The notes: generated by a model from the letters alone, not told the origin. A stretch of 64,000 nt of DNA from Pseudomonas sp. JQ170C (GCF_035581345.1 NZ_CP141608.1:3998501-4062500); one strand, 5' to 3'; positions 29,058-37,783 are shown, counted from the first letter of the stretch. Translations and numbers: made by a program.

Positions 29058-30110
29058 TCAACCCTCCAGCGGCCAGGCAGGCTGTTGCTGGGTGATGCAA
29101 TGCACCCCGCCACCGCCATGGGCCAGGTGGTTGATGCGCACCGGCACCACTTCGCGCCCCGGGAACGCCTGGGCCAATACGTCAGCCGCTGCGTGGTCGG
29201 CCTCGATGCCGTAGGCCGGCATGATGATCGCGTCGTTGGCAATGTAGAAGTTGGTGTAGGAGGCGCAGAACACTTGCGCGTCGGTGTCTACCGCTTCGCT
29301 GGCTTCAAACAGCTCGATCAGCTCGAACCGTCGGCCGTGGGCATCGGTGGCCAGCTCCAGCGCACGACGGTTTTCCCGGGCCACCTGGGCGTACACCGAA
29401 CCCTGGTCATGGGTGGCGTCGACCAGCAACACACCGGGACGCGCGAAGGCACACACACCATCGACGTGGCCGTCGGTCATGTCGCCGGTCACGTAGTCGG
29501 GGTCGCCCGGTAGCCAGATGGTCTTCTTGATGCCCAGCAGGCGGGAGAAGATTTCCTCCATCTCGGCCTTGGCCACGCCCGGGTTGCGGTTGGGGTTGAG
29601 CAACACCGACTCGGTGGTGATCAGCGTGCCCTGACCATCGACATGAATGGCGCCGCCTTCGTTGCTCAACGGCGTGCCGAAACACGGCAGGTTCAGGCCA
29701 TTGAGCACGCGACGGGCCAGGCCTTCGTCCAGGTCATGGGCCGATTTGCCGCCCCATGCATTGAAGCGCCAGCTCACGCCAGCCACGCCGTGCTGGGGAT
29801 GGCACACAAAGCTTGGGCCCGAGTCCCGGCACCAGCTGTCGTTCACCGCCAGCTCGATCAACTCGATGTTCGGCCCGCACAGGGCCTTGGCACTGCCGAC
29901 AGCAGTGGGGTCGACCACCAGCTTGACCGGCTCGAACCGGGCAATGGCATTGGCCACGCGGGCAAAGTCTTCCTGCACCTGCGCCAGGGTCACGCCCCAG
30001 CCCGATTCCCACAGGGCCTTGTTGTGGGGCCATACCATCCAGGTCGCCGCGTGCCGGGCCCACTCTGCGGGCATCCACCAACCTTCGTTGCGTACGTGAT
30101 TCTGCTGCAT
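29058..30110 (-). CDS. aguA: Agmatine deiminase
   Basis: A 350-residue cytoplasmic agmatine iminohydrolase. It begins MQQNHVRNEGWWMPAEWARH without a signal peptide. The family residues are seen in DSWCRDSGPSFV, EGGAIHVDGQGT, DGHVDGVCAF and the catalytic cysteine in HGGGGVHCITQQQP. Together with aguB it makes putrescine from agmatine, the arginine-decarboxylase product. It is the promoter-proximal gene of the leftward aguA-aguB-binding protein-aguA' cluster and is divergent from a LysR gene with 132 bases between, the likely control region. Confidence 0.96.
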   Translation of the reverse strand: MQQNHVRNEGWWMPAEWARHAATWMVWPHNKALWESGWGVTLAQVQEDFARVANAIARFEPVKLVVDPTAVGSAKALCGPNIELIELAVNDSWCRDSGPSFVCHPQHGVAGVSWRFNAWGGKSAHDLDEGLARRVLNGLNLPCFGTPLSNEGGAIHVDGQGTLITTESVLLNPNRNPGVAKAEMEEIFSRLLGIKKTIWLPGDPDYVTGDMTDGHVDGVCAFARPGVLLVDATHDQGSVYAQVARENRRALELATDAHGRRFELIELFEASEAVDTDAQVFCASYTNFYIANDAIIMPAYGIEADHAAADVLAQAFPGREVVPVRINHLAHGGGGVHCITQQQPAWPLEG

Positions 30111-30242
30111 GACAAATACCTTTGAGTTAAGTCATTGTGTTCAATGAAAACTGCCTTGGCGGTCTTGGCATGCATGCTACGGCCCTGAAAACGGGCAAAC
30201 AAACGATGGATTTTGCAGAAAACTGATTAGGACAACTTATCA

Positions 30243-31121
30243 ATGCTCAAACACTGGCCCCCACTGAGCACCCTTCGCGGCTTTGAAGCGGCCGCCCGAC
30301 TGGGCAGCTTTCACAAGGCTGCCGAAGAGCTGCACCTGACCCAATCGGCCATCAGCCAGCAGATCCGCAGCCTTGAGGCGTACCTGGAACAACCGCTGTT
30401 CTTTCGCAGCGGGCGCAGCGTCAGCCTGACCGATGCCGGGCACGACCTGCTCAGCACCACCCAGGCGATGCTGCAGCAACTGGCGGTGGGCATCCGGCGC
30501 CTGGGGCAGTACCAGAAACCCAATCAACTGGTGCTCAACACCACCCCGGCGTTCGCCCGGCACTGGTTGCTGCCGCGCCTGGCCGACTTTCGCCGCCAGC
30601 ATCCGCAGGTGGATCTGTGGATCTTCACCACCGACGAAGTACCGGACATGGCCAGCCAGACCATCGACCTGGCGGTGCGCGATGACATCAGCGCCCAGGC
30701 CGAATGCAGCTTCAAAGTGCTGCATGCCGACCGCCTCTACCCGGCGTGCCACCCCAGCGTGCTGGCGTTGCCCCGGGAGCAGCGCACCACCTTGCATGGC
30801 GAGCGGGAAATGGACTGGAGCCACTGGGCGGTAGAGGCCGGCGTCGATGTCGGCCAGCAGGACCGGGGGCTGAATTTTTCCGACCCGGGCCTGCTGCTCG
30901 ATGCCGCGACCTCGGGGCTGGGCATTGCCCTGGTCAGCGAACTGCTGAGCCGCCAGGCGCGTGCCAGCGGGCTGTTGCAGCCCTTGGTGGAGCAGACCAT
31001 TCGCGGCCCGAACTGGGCCTCGCTGACCCACCGCGACAGCGAGTACGACCCCTTGGCGCAAAGCTTCAGCGGCTGGCTGCACGACAACCTGCAAGCCGTG
31101 GGTACACTAGGCTCTGTATGA
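30243..31121 (+). CDS. LysR-family regulator divergent from the agmatine cluster
   Basis: A 292-residue GcvA-like LysR protein: recognition helix region AAEELHLTQSAISQQIRSLEAYLEQPLFF (residues ~24-52) and the pattern NQLVLNTTPAFARHWLLPRL at the start of the effector domain. Its divergent position makes it the likely regulator of aguA-aguB and its partners, probably responding to agmatine or a derivative; this is inference. The last three codons and the TGA stop are contributed by a 132-bp insertion element that begins at 31110, so the natural C-terminus has been replaced by GSV. Confidence 0.9.
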   Translation: MLKHWPPLSTLRGFEAAARLGSFHKAAEELHLTQSAISQQIRSLEAYLEQPLFFRSGRSVSLTDAGHDLLSTTQAMLQQLAVGIRRLGQYQKPNQLVLNTTPAFARHWLLPRLADFRRQHPQVDLWIFTTDEVPDMASQTIDLAVRDDISAQAECSFKVLHADRLYPACHPSVLALPREQRTTLHGEREMDWSHWAVEAGVDVGQQDRGLNFSDPGLLLDAATSGLGIALVSELLSRQARASGLLQPLVEQTIRGPNWASLTHRDSEYDPLAQSFSGWLHDNLQAVGTLGSV

Positions 31122-31241
31122 AACGTTTTGAGACGAAGGTCAGGCAAGGCGAAAACAGCCGAGGAAGCGGGTTGTAAATGAGCATTCCGAGGCTGTTTTC
31201 AATGCAGCCTCACCGAGTATCAAGGCTTTTCGTACAGAGCC
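31110..31241. mobile_element. 132-bp MITE-like element with terminal inverted repeats
   Basis: The left end GGCTCTGTATGAAA and the right end TTTTCGTACAGAGCC are inverted copies with one mismatch (T/C). The element is bordered by TA on both sides (CTA if one end base is counted differently), as for IS5-type insertion. Inside, GAAAACAGCC and GGCTGTTTTC form a second inverted repeat. It encodes no protein. It lies across the 3' end of the LysR gene and 34 bases before the phosphodiesterase start, and it may be mobilised by an IS elsewhere in the genome. Confidence 0.75.
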
Positions 31242-31275
31242 TAACGCCAGCCTGAACCTGCCACCGGAGACTTGC

Positions 31276-31734
31276 ATGAACGTTGGCGTGATTTCCGACA
31301 CCCATGGCCTGCTGCGCCCTGAAGCGCTGCAAGCGTTGCGTGGCTGCGAGCGGATCATCCATGCCGGCGACATCGGCAAGCCCGAGATCCTCCAGCAACT
31401 GACCGCCATCGCCCCCGTGCACGTGGTGCGCGGCAACAATGACCTGAACCTCCCCTGGGCCCACAGCATTGCCGACCATGTGCGCTTCGACCTCAACGGC
31501 TGGCAGGTGCTGCTGGTGCATGACATTGCCGATGTGCCGGCACTGCTCGATGACGACATCCGCCTGGTGATCACCGGCCACTCGCACAAGCCCCTGATCC
31601 AATGGCGCGGCGAGCGCTTGTACCTCAACCCGGGCAGTGCCGGCCCGCGGCGATTCAAGCTGCCGGTGACCCTGGCGTTGCTTGAAGTGCAGCCCGCATT
31701 GCTGGCGCCGCAGCTAGTCTCTTTGGTGGAATGA
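31276..31734 (+). CDS. YfcE/MJ0936-type metallophosphoesterase
   Basis: A 152-residue calcineurin-like phosphodiesterase. The metal-binding motifs of the family appear in order: ISDTHG (residues ~6-11), HAGDIG (~35-40), RGNND (~55-59), LVHDI and TGHSHKP (~97-103), and LNPGSAG near the end. These proteins hydrolyse small phosphodiesters in vitro; the natural substrate is unknown. ATG 31276 follows CGGAGAC. A MITE-like element ends 34 bases upstream, so its promoter may lie within or beyond the insertion. Confidence 0.9.
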   Translation: MNVGVISDTHGLLRPEALQALRGCERIIHAGDIGKPEILQQLTAIAPVHVVRGNNDLNLPWAHSIADHVRFDLNGWQVLLVHDIADVPALLDDDIRLVITGHSHKPLIQWRGERLYLNPGSAGPRRFKLPVTLALLEVQPALLAPQLVSLVE

Positions 31735-31769
31735 CCCTGCGCGCAAGCCCCGGCAAATTATGTACTAAC

Positions 31770-31797
31770 TTGTTAATTAGCTTGCTAAGGGTATAAT
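31770..31797 (+). promoter_or_regulatory. Sigma-70 promoter of gcd with an internal palindrome
   Basis: TTGTTA (31770-31775) and TATAAT (31792-31797) with a 16-base spacer form a near-consensus promoter about 30 bases before the gcd start codon. The spacer contains TTAGCTTGCTAA (31777-31788), a perfect TTAGC/GCTAA palindrome well placed to be a repressor site. Confidence 0.7.
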
Positions 31798-31828
31798 TCC
31801 GCCATCCCTCCTTCGAGTTTTTTTCGAT

Positions 31829-34246
31829 ATGAAGCACGCTCCGCGCGCCGCTGGCGCCTCCTCATTCATCCTGGTTGGCCTGGGCGTGATCATCGCCCTG
31901 CTCGGCCTTGCACTCGCTGCCGGCGGTGTAAGGCTGGTCGGCCTGGGTGGCTCCTGGTACTTCCTGCTCGGCGGCCTGGCAATGGCTGTTTCCGGCCTGC
32001 TGATTGCCCGCCGCAAGCCTGCCGGCGCCTGGCTGTTCGCCGCCTTCCTGGTGGCCACAGCAATCTGGGCCGTGGCCGATGTGGGGCTGGTGTTCTGGCC
32101 GCTGTTCTCGCGCCTGTTCATGTTTGCCGCTATCGGTTGTGTGGTCGCCCTGGTCTATCCGCTGCTGGCCCGTGCCAACGGCGCCACCCCGGGCCGTGGC
32201 GCCTATGGTGTGGCGGGCGTGCTGGCCGTCGCCCTGGTGATTGCGGTGGGCAATATGTTCGTCGCCCACCCCAGCGTCGCGCCGACCGGCACCGGCCCCG
32301 GCATCACCCCGGTGGACCCTGCCACGGCGCAGAAAGACTGGGCCCACTACGGCAACACCGAGGGCGGCAGCCGCTTCGCAGCGCTCGACCAGATCAACCG
32401 CGACACCGTCAACAAGCTGCAAGTGGCCTGGACCTACCACACCGGTGACGTGGCCCAGAGCGACGGCAACGGCGCCGAAGACCAGCTGACCCCGCTGCAA
32501 GTCGGCAACAAGGTGTTCATCTGCACCCCGCACAACAACCTGATCGCGCTCGATGCCGATACCGGCAAAGCGCTGTGGAAGAATGAAATCAATGCCAAGT
32601 CGGCGGTGTGGCAACGGTGCCGCGGCATGGCTTACTTCGATGCCACAGCCCCCATCGCCCAACCGACCCGGCCGGACAGCTCGGCGGTCATCGCCGCCAG
32701 CGTACCGGATGGCGCCAATTGCCAGCGCCGCCTGCTGACCAACACCATCGACGCCCGGCTGATTGCGGTGGATGCCGATACCGGCGCGTTCTGCCAGGGC
32801 TTTGGCGACAACGGCCAGGTGGACCTCAAGGCCGGCCTGGGCAATGTGCCCGACAGCTACTACCAACTGTCGTCGGCACCGCTCATGGCCGGCACCACCG
32901 TGGTGGTCGGCGGGCGCATTGCCGACAACGTACAGACCGACATGCCCGGTGGCGTGATCCGTGGTTTTGACGTCATCAGCGGCCAGATGCGCTGGGCCTT
33001 CGACCCGGGCAACCCCGAAGACCGCAACGCCCCGACAGGCGACGCCACCTACGTGCGCAGCACGCCCAACAGCTGGGCACCGATGTCGTACGACCCCGCC
33101 ATGAATACCCTGTTCCTGCCCATGGGCAGCTCGTCCACCGACATCTATGGTGTTGAACGCACGGCGCTGAACCACAAGTACGGCGCCTCGGTGCTGGCCC
33201 TGGACGCCAGCACCGGTGCAGAAAAGTGGGTGTACCAGACCGTGCACAACGACCTCTGGGACTTCGACCTGCCCATGCAACCGAGCCTGATCGACTTCAC
33301 CCAGGCCGACGGCCAGTCGGTGCCGGCGGTGGTCATCGGCACCAAGGCCGGGCAGATCTTCGTGCTCGACCGCGCCACGGGCAAGCCGCTGACCCAGGTC
33401 GATGAAGTGCCGGTCAAAGCGGGCAACATCCCCAACGAGCCCTACTCGCCCACCCAGCCCAAGTCCGTGGGGATGCCGCAGATCGGCGCCCAGCAACTGA
33501 CCGAATCGGACATGTGGGGCGCCACGCCCTATGACCAGCTGCTGTGCCGCATCGACTTCAAGAAAATGCGTTACGACGGCCTGTACACAGCGCCCGGCAC
33601 CGACCTGTCGCTGAGCTTCCCGGGCTCTTTGGGCGGCATGAACTGGGGCAGCCTCTCTACCGACCCGGTGCATGGCTTTATCTTCGTCAACGATATGCGC
33701 CTGGGCTTGTGGATTCAGATGATCCCGTCGCAGAACCAGGGCCAGGCCGCCTCCGGTGGCGAGGCGCTGAACACCGGCATGGGGGCGGTGCCGCTCAAGG
33801 GCACGCCGTATGCGGTGAACAAGAACCGCTTCCTGTCGGTAGCCGGCATTCCATGCCAGGCGCCGCCGTTCGGCACCCTCACCGCCATCGACATGAAGAC
33901 CCAGAAAATCGCCTGGCAAGTGCCGGTGGGCACGGTTGAAGACACAGGTCCCCTGGGCATCCGCATGCACCTGCCGATCAAGATCGGCCTGCCGACGCTG
34001 GGCGGCACCCTGTCGACCCAGGGTGGCCTGGTGTTCATTGCCGGCACCCAGGACTTCTACCTGCGCGCCTTCAACAGCGGCAACGGTGAAGAAGTCTGGA
34101 AAGCCCGCCTGCCGGTGGGCAGCCAGGGTGGGCCGATGACCTATGTATCACCCAAGACCGGCAAGCAGTACATCGTGATTACCGCCGGTGGCGCACGTCA
34201 GTCCACAGACCGTGGCGACTACGTGATGGCGTACGCCTTGCCTTGA
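31829..34246 (+). CDS. gcd: Membrane-bound PQQ-dependent glucose dehydrogenase
   Basis: An 805-residue quinoprotein that oxidises glucose to gluconolactone in the periplasm and passes electrons to ubiquinone. The first ~145 residues hold five membrane segments (ILVGLGVIIALLGLALAAGG and others). The rest is an eight-bladed PQQ propeller with repeated A/W docking motifs such as WKNEINAKSAVWQRCRG, GAEKWVYQTVHNDLWDFDLP and GEEVWKARLPVGSQGGPM. Start ATG 31829 is preceded by a strong promoter. Its length and order match Pseudomonas Gcd, and the downstream OprB-type porin is its usual neighbour, supplying sugar across the outer membrane. Confidence 0.97.
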   Translation: MKHAPRAAGASSFILVGLGVIIALLGLALAAGGVRLVGLGGSWYFLLGGLAMAVSGLLIARRKPAGAWLFAAFLVATAIWAVADVGLVFWPLFSRLFMFAAIGCVVALVYPLLARANGATPGRGAYGVAGVLAVALVIAVGNMFVAHPSVAPTGTGPGITPVDPATAQKDWAHYGNTEGGSRFAALDQINRDTVNKLQVAWTYHTGDVAQSDGNGAEDQLTPLQVGNKVFICTPHNNLIALDADTGKALWKNEINAKSAVWQRCRGMAYFDATAPIAQPTRPDSSAVIAASVPDGANCQRRLLTNTIDARLIAVDADTGAFCQGFGDNGQVDLKAGLGNVPDSYYQLSSAPLMAGTTVVVGGRIADNVQTDMPGGVIRGFDVISGQMRWAFDPGNPEDRNAPTGDATYVRSTPNSWAPMSYDPAMNTLFLPMGSSSTDIYGVERTALNHKYGASVLALDASTGAEKWVYQTVHNDLWDFDLPMQPSLIDFTQADGQSVPAVVIGTKAGQIFVLDRATGKPLTQVDEVPVKAGNIPNEPYSPTQPKSVGMPQIGAQQLTESDMWGATPYDQLLCRIDFKKMRYDGLYTAPGTDLSLSFPGSLGGMNWGSLSTDPVHGFIFVNDMRLGLWIQMIPSQNQGQAASGGEALNTGMGAVPLKGTPYAVNKNRFLSVAGIPCQAPPFGTLTAIDMKTQKIAWQVPVGTVEDTGPLGIRMHLPIKIGLPTLGGTLSTQGGLVFIAGTQDFYLRAFNSGNGEEVWKARLPVGSQGGPMTYVSPKTGKQYIVITAGGARQSTDRGDYVMAYALP

Positions 34247-34260
34247 TTTAGCACTCTTTT

Positions 34261-34305
34261 CGCGGGGCAAGCCCGCTCCTACCTAGGAGCGGGCGTGCCC
34301 CGCGA
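34261..34305. repeat. Inward-close REP pair
   Basis: CGCGGGGCAAGCCCGCTCC is followed after about six bases by its inverted copy GGAGCGGGCGTGCCCCGCGA. This compact arrangement lies between gcd and the porin gene. Confidence 0.9.
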
Positions 34306-34334
34306 TCGCCTTGAAGATTCAGGAACACCCCTCA

Positions 34335-35588
34335 ATGTCCTCCGCTTTGCGCTTCACCTCCTGCCTGCTCACCGCCCTTGTCAGCACCACCACCCTGGCC
34401 CAGGACACCACCCTCACCGGCGACTGGGGCGGCCTGCGTCGCCAGCTCGACGAGCACGGTATCAAGTTCACCGGCGACTACAGCGGCGAGACCGCCTACA
34501 ACGCCAACGGCGGCCTGCACCGCTCCGCGCGCTACTCGCAAAACATCAAGCTCGGCGTTCAGCTTGATCTGGAAAAACGCTACGGCCTGGACAACGGCGG
34601 CAAGGTCCAGCTCACCGTCAACGACCGGCGCGGCAACAGCGCCTCCGAGGACCTGGTGGGCAACCGCCTGCCCATCCAGGAAAACTACGGCGGCCTCTAC
34701 ACCCGCCTGACCGAACTGAGCTACGAACGCACGCTGTTCACCCCGGCCCTGAACGTCAAGCTCGGCTACATGGCCATGGGCAACGACCTCGGCGGGCTGG
34801 ACAGCGGCATCCTGTGCAACTTCATGAACGCCGGCTTCTGCGGGCATCCGCTGAACATGTCCGGCGGTAGCGGCTGGACCAACTACCCCAACGCCCACCT
34901 CGGCGTGCGGGTCAAATACGACCTGGCGCCGGCCTGGCAGTTACGCGTGGCGGCGTTCAATGTCGACCCCGAAAGCAACGGCAACGCCAGCCGCGCCTGG
35001 CACCTGGGGCCCAAACACAGCACCGGCACCGTGGTGCCGATCGAGCTGGTGTACAAACGCGCGGGTGAGCTGCCTGGGGAATACAAGCTGGGTTACTACT
35101 ACGACAGCGCCGACGCCAAGCGCATCGGCAGCAACGATGAAGTGGCCGGGCGTGGCGGTCATTACCTGCTGATCGACCAGGCCGTGTGGAACTCCCAGGC
35201 CTCGACGGGACGCAGCCTGCACGCCTTCGGCCAGTACTCGGCCGCCAGCGCGGCGGCATCGCCTTTCAAGACCTGGTATGGCGCAGGCGTAGTGCTGTAC
35301 AAGCCGTTTGCAGGCCGCCCCCGCGATACCGTCGCCCTGGGCTACGGCCGCGCCGTGCCCAACCCGCGCAGCCGTGACGTCCAACAGAACGCCGCACTGG
35401 CCAATGACGAAGCGTTCCCCAACCTGGACAGCGCCGAACAGTTGATCGAACTGAGCTACGGCTACCAGGCCACCCCCTGGCTGACCCTGCGCCCGGATGT
35501 GCAATACATCATCGAACCGGGGGCGTTCTCGGGCGAACAGATCGACAACGCCCTGGTGCTGGGCCTGCAGGTCAAGGCAACGTTCTAA
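34335..35588 (+). CDS. oprB: Carbohydrate-selective porin, OprB family
   Basis: A 417-residue outer-membrane porin for glucose and other sugars. ATG 34335 begins the signal peptide (SSALRFTSCLLTALVSTTTL, cleaved before QDTTLTGDWGG); an earlier in-frame TTG gives no improvement. The mature N-terminus TGDWGGLRRQLDEHGIKF is the OprB family signature, and the barrel ends in VLGLQVKATF with terminal phenylalanine. Length and order are typical. It lies 88 bases after gcd, separated by a compact REP pair that may reduce read-through. OprB entry feeds the periplasmic glucose dehydrogenase. Confidence 0.95.
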   Translation: MSSALRFTSCLLTALVSTTTLAQDTTLTGDWGGLRRQLDEHGIKFTGDYSGETAYNANGGLHRSARYSQNIKLGVQLDLEKRYGLDNGGKVQLTVNDRRGNSASEDLVGNRLPIQENYGGLYTRLTELSYERTLFTPALNVKLGYMAMGNDLGGLDSGILCNFMNAGFCGHPLNMSGGSGWTNYPNAHLGVRVKYDLAPAWQLRVAAFNVDPESNGNASRAWHLGPKHSTGTVVPIELVYKRAGELPGEYKLGYYYDSADAKRIGSNDEVAGRGGHYLLIDQAVWNSQASTGRSLHAFGQYSAASAAASPFKTWYGAGVVLYKPFAGRPRDTVALGYGRAVPNPRSRDVQQNAALANDEAFPNLDSAEQLIELSYGYQATPWLTLRPDVQYIIEPGAFSGEQIDNALVLGLQVKATF

Positions 35589-35598
35589 CGCGCCTGCA

Positions 35599-35663
35599 GG
35601 AGCGGGCTTGCCCCGCGAGACGGCGGGGCAGACAGATCGCTATCGCGGGGCAAGCCCGCTCCT
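35599..35663. repeat. Paired REP palindrome
   Basis: GGAGCGGGCTTGCCCCGCGA faces TCGCGGGGCAAGCCCGCTCC with a centre of about 25 bases that holds an extra GGCGGGGCA fragment; located after the porin gene. Confidence 0.9.
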
Positions 35664-35713
35664 ACACAGGCTATTATCCTGCGTTCCACATTTCAGCTGA
35701 TGGGACCTTTGCA

Positions 35714-36079
35714 ATGCACCTCGCCCCCGCCATCCCGGTTCTGCGCATTTTCTCGGTCGAAAAAGCCAAGGAGTTCTACCTCGACTTTCTCGGCTTCACC
35801 CTCGACTGGGAACACCGTTTCGACCCCGACCTGCCGCTGTACGCCCAGGTGCATCGCGACGGCTTGATCCTGCACTTGAGCGAACACCACGGCGACAGCA
35901 CCCCAGGCTCTACCGTGTTTGCCCGCGTCGAGGATATCGAAGCCCTGCAACGCGAGCTGATTGCCAAGCAGTACGGCTATTCACGCCCCCAGGCGCAGGA
36001 CGTCGGCTGGGGCCTGCAAATGGAGATCGCCGACCCGTTCGGCAATCGCCTGCGTTTCTGTCAGCAGATCGAGGGCTGA
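35714..36079 (+). CDS. VOC-superfamily protein (glyoxalase/bleomycin-resistance type)
   Basis: A 121-residue protein of the vicinal-oxygen-chelate fold, with two beta-alpha-beta-beta-beta modules: PVLRIFSVEKAKEFYLDFLGF in the first and GWGLQMEIADPFGNRLRFCQ in the second. A likely metal or ligand triad is His47, the HLSEHHGD stretch and Glu in MEIADP. Such proteins sequester bleomycin-type drugs or act as dioxygenase-like or glyoxalase enzymes; the role here is unknown. It starts at ATG 35714 with GGGACC upstream and is followed by the third iron module. Confidence 0.85.
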   Translation: MHLAPAIPVLRIFSVEKAKEFYLDFLGFTLDWEHRFDPDLPLYAQVHRDGLILHLSEHHGDSTPGSTVFARVEDIEALQRELIAKQYGYSRPQAQDVGWGLQMEIADPFGNRLRFCQQIEG

Positions 36080-36119
36080 TCAATACCGTTGTGTTAGACC
36101 GGGGCTTGGACGTACCATC

Positions 36120-36138
36120 GATAATAATTCCCATTTGA
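36120..36138 (+). promoter_or_regulatory. Fur-box-like site upstream of sigma gene 3
   Basis: GATAATAATTCCCATTTGA agrees with the Fur consensus at 12 of 19 positions by eye. It resembles the site before sigma gene 2 (both contain ATTCCCATTTG) and lies 41 bases before the sigma start. Confidence 0.6.
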
Positions 36139-36179
36139 TATCGATTCACTCGGCGCCTGCGATGGAGCGCGTTGTCCCC

Positions 36180-36704
36180 ATGCCCCAGTCCCCCACTCAT
36201 TCGGATATCGGCTGCCTGTATCAAAGCCACCACGGCTGGATACGCGCCCTGCTCAATCGCAAGCTGGGCAATGCCAGTGATGCCGCCGAGCTTGCCCATG
36301 ACGTGTTCGTGCGCTTGCTGAGCAACCCCAGGCACTTTCCCAGTGACGCCCATGCCCGCGCATACCTGAGCGCCATGTCGCGCAATGTCTGCGTGGACTT
36401 CTGGCGCCGACGCCGGGTCGAAATGGCGTGGCTTGAAGTACTGGCCAGCCGGCCACAGGCCTGCATGCCCAGCGAAGAGCACCAGGCGATGGTGCTGGAA
36501 GCGTTGCAACAGGTCCAGGGCATGCTTGAAAAGCTGGCGCCGCCAGTAGCCAAGGCATTCCTGCTGGCTCAACTGCATGGCCTGAGCTACCGCGCCATCG
36601 CCGAGCTGATGGGGGTGAGCGAACGCACCGTCACCAGCTATATGGCCAAGGCCATGCTGCATTGTGCGCTGCTGGAAGCCGAACTGGACGCAGCGCTGCT
36701 GTGA
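36180..36704 (+). CDS. FecI-type ECF sigma factor (module 3)
   Basis: A 174-residue iron-starvation ECF sigma factor. Region 2 is in NASDAAELAHDVFVRLL and AYLSAMSRNVCVDFWRRRR; region 4 is in AKAFLLAQLHGLSYRAIAELMGVSERTVTSYMAKAM. ATG 36180 is chosen because GGAG lies 11 bases upstream; ATG 36162 in the same frame is an alternative that adds six residues. A Fur-like site precedes it and its stop overlaps the GTG start of the next gene. It is more diverged from the module 1 and 2 factors, suggesting an independent siderophore system. Confidence 0.9.
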   Translation: MPQSPTHSDIGCLYQSHHGWIRALLNRKLGNASDAAELAHDVFVRLLSNPRHFPSDAHARAYLSAMSRNVCVDFWRRRRVEMAWLEVLASRPQACMPSEEHQAMVLEALQQVQGMLEKLAPPVAKAFLLAQLHGLSYRAIAELMGVSERTVTSYMAKAMLHCALLEAELDAALL

Positions 36705-37687
36705 ACGAACACCCACCCAAGGTCGATTATCAGTCCCTGCAACAGGCTGCCGAATGGTTTGCCCGCCTGACCGGGCAACCGGACGATCCAGCCCTGCGCC
36801 AGGCCTGGCAGCAATGGCATGGACAGAGCGATCAGCATCGCCTGGCCTGGCAATACATGGAACGGGTCAGCCAACGCTTTGCGCCCCTGCACGGCGATGT
36901 CGACAACGCCGCGCAAACCTTGCAGACCCTGCACCACAACCGAATGTCCCGGCGCCAGGTGATACGCGGGCTGGGCGCACTGTCTTGCCTGGCCGCACTG
37001 GGCTGGGCCGGTTGGCGTCCAGGACTGTCACAACCCTTGCTGGCCTGGCAGGCAGATCTGCGCACCGCCACTGGCGAGATCGCCGAGCACGTACTGGCCG
37101 ATGGTTCGCGCCTCTGGCTCAACAGCGCCAGCGCCCTGGACATCGACTTCAACGACCAACAGCGCCACTTGCGCCTGTATACCGGTGAAGTGCTGGTAAG
37201 TACCGCTGCCGACCCGCGCCCGCTGCGCCTGCACACCCGACACGGCAGCCTGCAACCACTGGGCACCCGCTTCAGCGTGCAGTTGCAGGCAGGCACAACC
37301 CGGCTCTCGGTGTTCGAGGGGAAGGTGCGTGCGCACTGCGTCGACTCGGGCCGCGAGCAAACGGTCGAGGCCGGGCACAGCCTGGGCTTCGACGGCCAGC
37401 ATTTCACCCCGCTACAAGTGGCGCAGGCGCAACGCCAGGCCTGGAGCCAAGGCATCCTGCTGGCCGAAGACATCGAACTGGGCCAACTGATCGAAACCCT
37501 CGGCCAGTACCGTCACGGCTACCTGGGCGTCGATCCGCAGATCGCCGGGCTCAAGGTCATGGGGGCGTACCCGCTGCATGACACCGACCTGGCCCTGGCC
37601 ATGCTCGAACGTGCACTGCCGATTCGCATCCAGCGAACCCTGCCTTGGTGGGTCAATGTACGGGCACTTGGTCCGCGTCCCGACTGA
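36701..37687 (+). CDS. FecR-type anti-sigma factor/signal transducer (module 3)
   Basis: A 328-residue FecR homologue. The start is GTG 36701, overlapping the sigma stop as GTGA; earlier in-frame starts lie inside the sigma gene. The sigma-binding domain shows QAAEWFARLTGQPDDPALRQAW and WHGQSDQHRLAWQYME, the membrane segment lies near residue 90 (VIRGLGALSCLAALGWAGW), and the periplasmic domain shows LADGSRLWLNSASALDIDF and GTRFSVQLQAGTTRLSVFE. It transmits the receptor's signal to the sigma factor. A large inverted repeat begins at its stop codon. Confidence 0.92.
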   Translation: MNEHPPKVDYQSLQQAAEWFARLTGQPDDPALRQAWQQWHGQSDQHRLAWQYMERVSQRFAPLHGDVDNAAQTLQTLHHNRMSRRQVIRGLGALSCLAALGWAGWRPGLSQPLLAWQADLRTATGEIAEHVLADGSRLWLNSASALDIDFNDQQRHLRLYTGEVLVSTAADPRPLRLHTRHGSLQPLGTRFSVQLQAGTTRLSVFEGKVRAHCVDSGREQTVEAGHSLGFDGQHFTPLQVAQAQRQAWSQGILLAEDIELGQLIETLGQYRHGYLGVDPQIAGLKVMGAYPLHDTDLALAMLERALPIRIQRTLPWWVNVRALGPRPD

Positions 37688-37777
37688 TTCCTTGAAAAAG
37701 ATTCATTCGCAGCTTCCGGTTTTTTCGGCTCATCCGATTTAACCGGGTAACAACAGCTCAGCGTCTTTTTCAAGGAA
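37688..37777 (+). promoter_or_regulatory. Long-range inverted repeat covering the receptor ribosome-binding site
   Basis: TTCCTTGAAAAAGA (37688-37701), starting at the base after the fecR stop codon, is perfectly complementary to TCTTTTTCAAGGAA (37764-37777). The latter contains the ribosome-binding site AAGGAA of the receptor gene seven bases before its ATG. A nested CCGGTT (37716)/AACCGG (37741) stem lies inside. In the mRNA the ribosome-binding site would be buried. Confidence 0.7.
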
Positions 37778-37783
37778 CCCTTC

